The translations under genes and the position numbers were made by a program. From positions 1 through 13,936 of the forward strand of contig JAUVRV010000026.1 of NCBI GenBank assembly GCA_030597435.1: a stretch of 13,936 bases of DNA. Reading direction: 5' to 3'. Source of the stretch: Gemmatimonadales bacterium (GTDB taxonomy: Bacteria; Gemmatimonadota; Gemmatimonadetes; Gemmatimonadales; GWC2-71-9). Numbering within the stretch: position 1 is the stretch's first letter; each line of letters opens with the position of its first letter. Below are positions 8,698 to 13,936 of the stretch, piece by piece. The notes beneath the pieces were generated by a model that saw only the letters and a list, made by a program, of their open reading frames with translations, was not told where the DNA came from and did no database searches.

Positions 8698-8725
8698 ATT
8701 CTACGTCGTGGACGGGCTGGAGCAA
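8698..8725 (-). promoter_or_regulatory. Candidate sigma-70-type promoter of the propeller-mmuM-esterase operon
   Basis: On the minus strand TTGCTC (8725-8720) and TAGAAT (8703-8698, five of six matches to TATAAT) are 16 nt apart. The start of transcription would fall about 50 nt before the ATG at 8638. The site lies in the 177-nt gap between the PAS gene and the first propeller gene, where an operon promoter is expected. The -35 match is weak, so this is a prediction from pattern and position only. Confidence 0.35.
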
Positions 8726-8815
8726 GGCCAGGTCAGCGATTTGTGATCAGGGGAAAGACGACCGCACCGCCATCGGCGAGCGGTTTGGGTCTTGCACCCG
8801 ACCGCAGTACAGGTT

Positions 8816-10627
8816 CTACCGCTTGGGAGAACTCGTCTGGTGGCTTTCGGTTTGCGGCGTACGCTCGATACGCCACAGATACCATGACACCCAACTGAAG
8901 AAAAGCACTGCAACTACTGTGAACTCGGTTGCTTTGCGCACAGCGCCGTAAAGCGCCGTCCGCGTGTCGGGCACCACATCCTTGAGGCCAAACGGGAAGT
9001 CCATTAGATAGTTGGCGTACGTGGTCGACAATACCGCCGCCAACAACAGTACGCCGAGCGAAATCACTCTCGCTGCACGATCCCTACCCGAACCGGCCAC
9101 CGTTAGTCCTAACATGGCAATGGCGAGAACACGTACGCTGAGCTGCCATTCTAGCAATCCACTGCCGTAAGGATAGAAGAGGTCAACGAGGCCGGACCAG
9201 CCGAAAACCGCAAAGAGCACGCCCAGGAGCAGCAGGGGCCACTGCCTTGTGGGACGGGTCTCGACAACCGGGTTTGGCGGAGTCGGCTTTTGCTCCCACG
9301 GTGCCCGCCTTCCCACCTTTACTTCGACCCGGGCCCGTCCACCGCTGTGAACCTTGGTCCGCGATCTGCGCTCTGACAAGACTTCGCTTGTGTCGCGCAG
9401 CTCATACCCGTGAGCGGAACCGACTAGCCGGTTCACAACGACATCGATACTAGGTTCGCTAACGGCTTCGGATTCACTCACGAGTTCATCCGCGCCCACG
9501 GATTCATTCGCGGAAGTGCCGGCAATTTCACTCTCTCGAACTGCGCGCTTAAACGCCGGTCCGTCATCACGAGTCTTATCGTCGTTGTGCGCCACGTCCG
9601 GAAGCTCGACATCCCGTTTCTCGACCACGCAGGGAGCGTCGGCCTCTCCTTCCGCAACGGAGACTACTTCCGCGGATTCAGTAGAGGGCATTCGAATGAG
9701 ACACTGGTACCCACCGATGATACCGTCACCAGTGTGCCGCAGGGTGGCAGTCAAGAGACCTGAGATCGCAGATCCATCGCTGCCCTGAAACTCCACGGCG
9801 AGGTCGCGCACGAAACCGTGTTCTTCCACGGCTTCCTGAAACCGGCGGATATCCCGCGAGTCGATGTAGAGATTGCGGGCACGGAGACCGATGAACTCGT
9901 CCCGCGGATACCCGAATAAATCGATCGCCGTTTGATTGACGTCGGCGATGCGGCCGTCCCGGGTGGTGAGATAGATCGCGTCCTGGGTGAGATCGAACAG
10001 AGTCTGATACCGCTCTTCGGACTCGCGCAGCGCTTGCTCCGCATCTCGACGCGGTCGACTCTCGCGCGCCACTACCAGAGTGTATGAGCGATTGACGAAG
10101 CGGCGCTGCGAGACCGCAACCTCGACAGGAAAGCTGCTGCCGTCCCGCCGTCGGTGCACTCCGCCACCGAACATCCAGGGGCGGTCCACAACCCGCGTGT
10201 CGGTGACGTGCTCCCCTTCGGTTTCGGTGTATTCCAGGGGGAACTCGACGTCGATGTCCGCGACTGTCAGCGATAGGAGGCGGCTACGTGGCAAACCCAA
10301 CCACCGCAGGCCAGTCTCGTTGACGTCTACGAACCTGCCGGTCTCTGGCTCGATGAGGAAAATGGCTTCGCCAGCTTGATCGATGATCGTCCTGAACCGC
10401 GCCAGTGACGCGAGGGTCCCTTTGACCTTGGTCAATTCAGCGGATAGGCGCTCGACCCGCTGCTCCAATTCATGCTGTTGCACACGCTGCACCGCCTCGG
10501 ACAGATCCTCGCGCGGCGTGGCGGCTCGCGGAGAAACCTCCTCGACTGAACCGACCGGACTCACACGGCTACGGCGCGGAGCATTCCATCCTCCCCTGCC
10601 CTTACCACCGCTCCAATTCTCTCTCAT
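8816..10627 (-). CDS. Double-PAS protein with C-terminal four-helix membrane module and no recognised output domain
   Basis: A 603-residue protein that I cannot assign to a named family. From the N-terminus: a Gly/Arg/Ser-rich start (1-40); a coiled coil (about 42-75, HELEQRVERLSAELTKV); PAS 1 (about 78-190, DQAGEAIFLIEPETGRFVDV and RRRDGSSFPVEV); a short signalling helix (190-206); and PAS 2 (about 207-313, FDLTQDAIYLTTRDGRIADV and NQTAIDLFGYPRDEFIG). A long acidic, Ser/Glu-rich and probably disordered linker (314-460) follows. Four hydrophobic segments sit at about 463-484, 496-511, 518-534 and 566-584, and the tail is short and polar. There is no histidine kinase, GGDEF, EAL, HTH or methyl-accepting region. 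The start at ATG 10627 has only a weak AGGCGG. It could sense a small ligand or redox state and signal through the membrane module or a partner; this is inference. The following propeller operon is on the same strand, 177 nt downstream. Confidence 0.85.
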   Translation of the reverse strand: MRENWSGGKGRGGWNAPRRSRVSPVGSVEEVSPRAATPREDLSEAVQRVQQHELEQRVERLSAELTKVKGTLASLARFRTIIDQAGEAIFLIEPETGRFVDVNETGLRWLGLPRSRLLSLTVADIDVEFPLEYTETEGEHVTDTRVVDRPWMFGGGVHRRRDGSSFPVEVAVSQRRFVNRSYTLVVARESRPRRDAEQALRESEERYQTLFDLTQDAIYLTTRDGRIADVNQTAIDLFGYPRDEFIGLRARNLYIDSRDIRRFQEAVEEHGFVRDLAVEFQGSDGSAISGLLTATLRHTGDGIIGGYQCLIRMPSTESAEVVSVAEGEADAPCVVEKRDVELPDVAHNDDKTRDDGPAFKRAVRESEIAGTSANESVGADELVSESEAVSEPSIDVVVNRLVGSAHGYELRDTSEVLSERRSRTKVHSGGRARVEVKVGRRAPWEQKPTPPNPVVETRPTRQWPLLLLGVLFAVFGWSGLVDLFYPYGSGLLEWQLSVRVLAIAMLGLTVAGSGRDRAARVISLGVLLLAAVLSTTYANYLMDFPFGLKDVVPDTRTALYGAVRKATEFTVVAVLFFSWVSWYLWRIERTPQTESHQTSSPKR

Positions 10628-10700
10628 GAGCCGCCTGGATTCCCGATCAGATCGTTATCGCCCCGTTCTGCGTTTCCGGCTGATTTGTACGAGAGAACAT

Positions 10701-10721
10701 GCCAAAATACGCCATTTTGGC
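10701..10721. promoter_or_regulatory. Perfect 8-bp palindrome (GCCAAAAT-n5-ATTTTGGC), candidate operator of the PAS gene
   Basis: The two 8-base arms are exact inverse complements around a 5-nt centre, 74 nt before the PAS-gene ATG. On the minus strand a TATTTT that could serve as a -10 lies inside the palindrome. A TTGCAT lies 19 nt upstream of it (10734-10729), a longer than ideal spacer. A repressor site over the promoter is a reasonable reading. No T-run follows on either strand, so a terminator is unlikely. The binding factor is unknown. Confidence 0.4.
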
Positions 10722-10750
10722 CTCGGTGATGCAACGTTTCCACATGTTGT

Positions 10751-10759
10751 TGTGGATAA
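10751..10759 (-). promoter_or_regulatory. Consensus DnaA box (TTATCCACA on minus)
   Basis: The nine bases match the strong DnaA-box consensus exactly. An imperfect inverted copy (TTTCCACA) is 6 nt away on the other strand, giving a TCCACA-n6-TGTGGA dyad. It lies just upstream of the possible PAS-gene promoter. A single box can arise by chance in 14 kb, and no replication gene or AT-rich unwinding region is nearby. Confidence 0.3.
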
Positions 10760-10919
10760 GCAAGAGCCATGCCCTAGACCGGCTTGGCTAACCCGTTGAC
10801 ATCAAGGGACTTCGCGCACCACGTGTGGCACCGGCGCATCTTCGCGCTCCGCGATTCCAGTCCAAACAGCTTCAGCGAGATGCCGCCCGGCGTCGTAAAG
10901 TTCATACTTGCAAACACTT

Positions 10920-10938
10920 ATGTCGATCGAATCGACAT
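10920..10938. repeat. Perfect inverted repeat ATGTCGAT-CGA-ATCGACAT
   Basis: Two exact 8-nt arms around a 3-nt centre. As DNA it resembles a dimer-binding operator; as RNA it would form a tight hairpin in the rho 3' region. There is no T-run beside it. No nearby gene start is suitably placed for an operator (the PAS gene starts about 290 nt away). Confidence 0.45.
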
Positions 10939-10970
10939 TGGGCGCAGCTGGACACGCACAGTCTAGGACT

Positions 10971-11010
10971 ACCCAGTTCGGCGCTCGGCATCCCTAGCGC
11001 TGGGCTGGGT
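10971..11010. repeat. Imperfect 40-nt stem-loop downstream of rho
   Basis: ACCCAG (10971-10976) pairs with CTGGGT (11005-11010). Inside, GCGCT (10981-10985) pairs with AGCGC (10996-11000). The two stems are separated by a symmetric 4 x 4 internal loop and capped by a 10-nt loop. The structure can form in a transcript of either strand. No T-run follows, so it is not a standard intrinsic terminator. Confidence 0.35.
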
Positions 11011-11036
11011 GCCCGCGCCAGAGGCACTGACGCAGA

Positions 11037-11056
11037 CCACAGGCCTACGGCCGTGG
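11037..11056. repeat. GC-rich hairpin with 3-nt loop downstream of rho
   Basis: CCAC-A-GGCC / GGCC-G-TGG forms four plus four base pairs around one A.C mismatch, with TAC as the loop. It sits about 91-110 nt past the rho stop on the minus strand, so it would lie in the rho 3' untranslated region. There is no U-tract. It could stabilise the mRNA end or mark a Rho-type end; both are guesses. Confidence 0.35.
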
Positions 11057-11146
11057 ACGAGCTTCGCGAACACGATAATGTGGAGAATCCCAGCGGCTTG
11101 TAACGAGCGGGTAACACGCTGGTCTTATTGGACTTCCGCTCCTGGA

Positions 11147-12274
11147 CTACTTCCCAACCAGCTCCGCGTTGGACGCAGTGTCCTTCATGTACGACAGCAC
11201 TGTATTCATCTGATCGATCGGTGACATACTGGCCAACTGGCGCCGGATGCCGTTGGACATAGCAAGGGCCTCTTCGGACAACAGCAGCTCTTCACGCCTG
11301 GTGGCACTGGCATTCAGATCTATCGCGGGGTAAATCCGCCGATCAGCCAGGTCTCGGTTCAGCACGAGTTCGCTATTGCCCGTACCCTTGAATTCCTCGA
11401 AGATGACCTGATCCATGCGCGAACCCGTGTCGACCAGTGTCGTACCGACGATCGTGAGCGAGCCACCGCCCTGCGCCGGATCGATCTTGCGAGCACTTCC
11501 CAGAAACCGCTTGGGCTTTTCTAGCGCGTTGGCATCGAGGCCACCGGTGAGGGTACGACCGCTGCTGAGTTCCACGGTATTGTGTGCACGGGCCAACCGC
11601 GTAATCGAGTCCAGGATCAGCACGACATCGTCTCCCTGCTCCACCAGTCTTCTGGCCCGCTGCAACGTCATCTCAGCTACAGCGACGTGTCGCCCTGCCG
11701 GCTGATCGAAGCTCGATGCTACCACCTCTCCGAATCCACAGGACTCCATCTCCGTAACTTCTTCCGGCCGCTCGTCGATCAAGAGAATCAGCAGGGTACA
11801 CTGCGGATTGTTTGCCACGACTCCCTCGGCGATCGCCTGAAGCACCATCGTCTTTCCCGCCTTGGCGGGGGCAACGATGAGGGATCGTTGTCCCTTTCCG
11901 AAGGGGCAAAACAGGTCGATTATCCGGTTGGTGTAGTCCGGGACCCCCCTACGCGTCAATCCGCAATCCAGGACCAGCTGATCGTCGGGGTGCACTGCCC
12001 GTAATTTTGTGAACTGCTCTCGATCGGCGATCGCTTCTGGCTTCAGGCCATTGACTGCATCGATGCGCACGACTCTGGGGCTCTTGCCGCGCTTTCCGGG
12101 TTTTCCGACTTCGCCCGCGATCGTATCACCTGTTCGCAATCCACACCGATCGATGAGTCGCCGCCCCACATACACGTCGTTTCGGCCGGCCAGATATGCA
12201 TCTTGCTTTCGCCGGACGAACCCGGCTCCGTTTCCCAGTACCTCTAGCACTCCGAGCTGTTCTGACTCGGACAT
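11147..12274 (-). CDS. rho: Transcription termination factor Rho, short form lacking the N-terminal helical domain
   Basis: A hexameric RNA-dependent ATPase that ends transcription at Rho-dependent sites. From ATG 12274 the protein has 375 residues (the E. coli form has 419). It opens directly with the cold-shock-like RNA-binding domain (LGVLEVLGNGAGFVRR ... YLAGRNDVYV, residues 7-36), so the N-terminal helical bundle of the E. coli type is absent. The ATPase core is complete: Walker A APAKAGKT (135-142), LLIDERPEEVTEM with the catalytic-type Glu168, Walker B VVLILD (217-222), the Q-loop region (HNTVELSSGRTLTGG), the R-loop region (GGGSLTIVGTTLVDTGSRMD) and a TRREEL segment (325-330) with the likely arginine finger. 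An in-frame GTG at 12316 would add 14 residues with no domain homology; neither start has a good Shine-Dalgarno. It could be the main Rho or a second, shorter paralog. Confidence 0.93.
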   Translation of the reverse strand: MSESEQLGVLEVLGNGAGFVRRKQDAYLAGRNDVYVGRRLIDRCGLRTGDTIAGEVGKPGKRGKSPRVVRIDAVNGLKPEAIADREQFTKLRAVHPDDQLVLDCGLTRRGVPDYTNRIIDLFCPFGKGQRSLIVAPAKAGKTMVLQAIAEGVVANNPQCTLLILLIDERPEEVTEMESCGFGEVVASSFDQPAGRHVAVAEMTLQRARRLVEQGDDVVLILDSITRLARAHNTVELSSGRTLTGGLDANALEKPKRFLGSARKIDPAQGGGSLTIVGTTLVDTGSRMDQVIFEEFKGTGNSELVLNRDLADRRIYPAIDLNASATRREELLLSEEALAMSNGIRRQLASMSPIDQMNTVLSYMKDTASNAELVGK

Positions 12275-12568
12275 TACACCAACACCATTTCTAATGTCAT
12301 CGGTCCAAAAACGCACCTTTCACAATCGCTATGTTCAGGGCTCAGCATGTCGACTCGATGACGACTGCCTGATAGTGTGGCAGTCCCCTGCAGTCATCGG
12401 CTGGGAACCCTGAGGCGAGTACTTTCGTATTACCAGACGTTGGGGCAGGTCACCTCATTGGACGGCCACACTCGCTCACTGCAGCAGTAGGTGGCTCGCT
12501 ATGCAACCGGAAGTAACGCAAAGATAAACCCTTGATCGGGTAGACGCGAGACCAGACCGGGAGACACC
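12275..12568. other. 294-nt divergent intergenic region between rho and the secreted hydrolase
   Basis: It must hold the promoters for rho (leftward) and the hydrolase gene (rightward). I could not place either with confidence: no pair of good -35/-10 hexamers at 16-18 nt was found. The only clear structure is the bulged inverted repeat at 12356-12399. The right part (12400-12550) shows nothing recognisable apart from an AGATAAA patch near 12520 that could be a weak -10. Confidence 0.5.
12356..12399. promoter_or_regulatory. Two-stem inverted repeat in the rho leader
   Basis: Outer arms CGATGAC (12356-12362) and GTCATCG (12393-12399) are exact inverse complements. Directly inside, GACTGCC (12363-12369) pairs with GGCAGTC (12379-12385) around a 9-nt loop. 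The only irregularity is a 7-nt bulge (12386-12392) on one side. The result is 14 base pairs in total, about 82-125 nt before the rho ATG. It could fold in the rho leader RNA or act as a DNA operator shared by the divergent genes. No T-run follows on either strand. rho genes are often autoregulated through their leader (known for E. coli), which makes a regulatory role plausible. Confidence 0.45.
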
Positions 12569-13936
12569 ATGCGGACCAGGCAAGAGACACGACTCCACAC
12601 CATTCTCACGCTATTCGCGGCCTTGGCGTTCGCTGCCTGCCATCCTCTGATCGCGCAGACCCTGCCGGTATGGGGTGAATTGGAGCCCGGACCCCATCAC
12701 GTGGGTTATCGGGTCCTGTACGAACTGGACCGTTCGCGTGCCTGGAGAGTCGCGCCCGACTCGATTCCTTCCCAAGAGACGGCTAGACCCATCCGCATCA
12801 GCGTCTGGTATCCGGCTGAAGTGTCCTCGAACCCTACCACTATGACGCTTGCCGAATTCGTGCGGGACTCCGCTCCCAACGAGTACTTCGCTCAGCTCAA
12901 CCATCTACTGGAAAGGCGGTTTGTCGAGATTTTCTCGGGCGTATCACAAGAACTGTACGACACTCTCCTGACACTACCGTTGGCCGCCGTGAAGAACGCG
13001 GCACCCAGCACCGGTAGTTACCCGCTTGTCATGTACTCGCCTGGTGGACAGGCCTCGTTTCCGGACAATGGTGTTTTATCGGCTTACTTGGCCAGCTACG
13101 GTTACGTGGTGGCCTCGGTACCTCAGCTGGAAAGCACATTAGAGGGGTTTTTCCAGGGTTATTTGCGTCAGACGGCCGTTCAAACACGCGACATCGAGTT
13201 TGCTGCTGGGATAATGCACGATTTTCCCGGGGTCGACCGACGCAGACTGGCGGTTATCGGATACAGCCTGGGCGGGTCAGTCGCTCTACGAGTCGCGCTA
13301 CACAATCCCAATGTTGGTGCAATCGTGGGTCTCGACCCATCATTCGCCTATGCAAGGAGCATCCAAGCGTTAGGCGACTCACAATCATTTGACGTCTTCA
13401 ACCTTCGCATCCCGATCCTCTCTCTCCAGGCCGGCAACGAGGAATCACGAAGATACGACTCTCCGGTCATCTACGACACGCTGCGGTTCAGCGATCGCTA
13501 CATCGGTTACGTCGCAGAGACAGTCCATGGGGACTTTTCGGAAATCAAGCCGATGCTCATTCCGGCTCTCGCCCACGGTGAGGAATTGGAACCGGCCCTG
13601 GTTCAGGGGCGCCGTGGATACACGGCGTCATGTCGGTACGTCGTACGGTTTCTAGATGGCGTGTTGAAGAACGACCCAGCGGGCCTTGCATTTGTCGCGA
13701 GCTCCTCCGGTGAGAACGGAATGGATGCCGGTTTGATTCAGATGGAGTCGCGGCCCGCGGCCGACGTTCCCACCGAAGTCGAGTTGGTCGCGTTGATTCG
13801 GCAGCACGACTACGAGATTGCCTCGGAACGCCTCCGACTGGCCCAGCAAACCTATCCAGACCTCGATGTTGTCAGGGAAAACATTATGAGCGGGTTTGCG
13901 CATCGGTTACGTGCAAATGGGGAACTCGACGCTGCA
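12569..13936 (+). CDS. Secreted PAF-acetylhydrolase-like alpha/beta-hydrolase with C-terminal helical (TPR-like) extension, 3'-truncated
   Basis: An open frame of 456 codons from ATG 12569 to the window end without a stop. GGGAG lies 5 nt upstream of the ATG. The first 30 residues form a signal peptide (RTRQETR, then ILTLFAALAFAA, likely cut at LIAQ; a Cys at residue 24 gives a poor lipobox as alternative). The catalytic fold has YPLVMYSPGG (oxyanion region), the nucleophile elbow GYSLGG with Ser233, Asp256 in GLDPSFAY and His320 in ETVHGDFSE. The 23-residue Ser-to-Asp distance equals that of plasma PAF acetylhydrolase, so I place it near that lipase/esterase family; the substrate is not known. 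From about residue 400 the sequence becomes helical (HDYEIASERLRLAQQTYPD, then ENIMSGFAHRLRANGELDAA) like the TPR pair often fused to secreted hydrolases. It is transcribed divergently from rho. Confidence 0.85.
   Translation, partial: MRTRQETRLHTILTLFAALAFAACHPLIAQTLPVWGELEPGPHHVGYRVLYELDRSRAWRVAPDSIPSQETARPIRISVWYPAEVSSNPTTMTLAEFVRDSAPNEYFAQLNHLLERRFVEIFSGVSQELYDTLLTLPLAAVKNAAPSTGSYPLVMYSPGGQASFPDNGVLSAYLASYGYVVASVPQLESTLEGFFQGYLRQTAVQTRDIEFAAGIMHDFPGVDRRRLAVIGYSLGGSVALRVALHNPNVGAIVGLDPSFAYARSIQALGDSQSFDVFNLRIPILSLQAGNEESRRYDSPVIYDTLRFSDRYIGYVAETVHGDFSEIKPMLIPALAHGEELEPALVQGRRGYTASCRYVVRFLDGVLKNDPAGLAFVASSSGENGMDAGLIQMESRPAADVPTEVELVALIRQHDYEIASERLRLAQQTYPDLDVVRENIMSGFAHRLRANGELDAA

Larger units (their letters stand above)
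10628..11146. other. 519-nt intergenic region rich in inverted repeats
   Basis: The stretch lies between the start of the PAS gene and the stop of rho, both on minus. No open frame here has a convincing start, ribosome site or recognisable product; the short frames on either strand look random. No tRNA T-loop motif and no hairpin followed by a T-run were found. It carries one perfect DnaA-box sequence and four notable inverted repeats, listed separately. Part of it should be the PAS-gene promoter region (about 10630-10760) and part the rho 3' untranslated region (about 11146 downward). Confidence 0.6.

Noticed and set aside
8639..8725. Extended N-terminus of propeller copy B from TTG 8725
   Set aside because: The added 29 residues precede a complete signal peptide and a strong GGAGG, and they overlap the likely promoter.
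10700..10770. Replication origin suggested by the DnaA box
   Set aside because: Only one exact box and one poor copy; no dnaA, dnaN or gyrB nearby and no AT-rich unwinding tract.
10628..11146. tRNA or other standard RNA gene in the gene-free stretch
   Set aside because: No GTTCRANYC T-loop motif in a suitable stem and no acceptor-stem pairing found on either strand.
11037..11146. Intrinsic terminator for rho
   Set aside because: The hairpins in this region are not followed by a T-run on the minus strand.

Overview
The window comes from a moderately GC-rich, Gram-negative-type bacterium. Exported proteins with signal peptides ending in a short-side-chain/Ala-Gln style site and large secreted Asp-box propeller proteins would fit Gemmatimonadota, Acidobacteriota or a related marine/soil lineage. 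That placement is inference; no rRNA or other phylogenetic marker is present. I see no insertion sequence, phage gene, CRISPR array or tRNA.

Layout from left to right: (1) the 3' part of a universal stress protein gene on + (1-462), apparently the C-terminal half of a tandem-domain protein. (2) A compact minus-strand block running from about 8638 down to 504. In order of transcription it holds two tandem paralogous secreted Vps10/sortilin-type ten-bladed propeller proteins (8638-5483 and 5445-2179), a homocysteine S-methyltransferase (2163-1207) and a small alpha/beta-hydrolase (1145-504). Gaps of 37, 15 and 61 nt suggest one operon, with a candidate promoter at 8698-8725. (3) Also on minus, a 603-residue protein with two PAS domains, a long disordered linker and four C-terminal membrane segments but no recognisable output domain (10627-8816). 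(4) A 519-nt gene-free stretch (10628-11146) with several perfect or near-perfect inverted repeats. (5) A transcription termination factor Rho without the usual N-terminal helical domain (12274-11147, minus), with an elaborate inverted repeat in its upstream leader. (6) Divergently on +, a secreted PAF-acetylhydrolase-like alpha/beta-hydrolase (12569 to beyond the window end) whose C-terminus starts to look like a TPR module. It has no stop codon inside the window.

How they work together: Rho and the stress protein are housekeeping or stress functions. The propeller pair, the PAS/membrane protein and the secreted hydrolase point to envelope and extracellular functions. The position of the PAS/membrane gene directly upstream of the propeller operon, on the same strand, makes a sensory or regulatory link possible but unproven. 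The least explained parts are the duplicated ten-bladed propellers (no established bacterial function), the PAS protein with no output domain, and the hairpin-rich DNA on both sides of rho.
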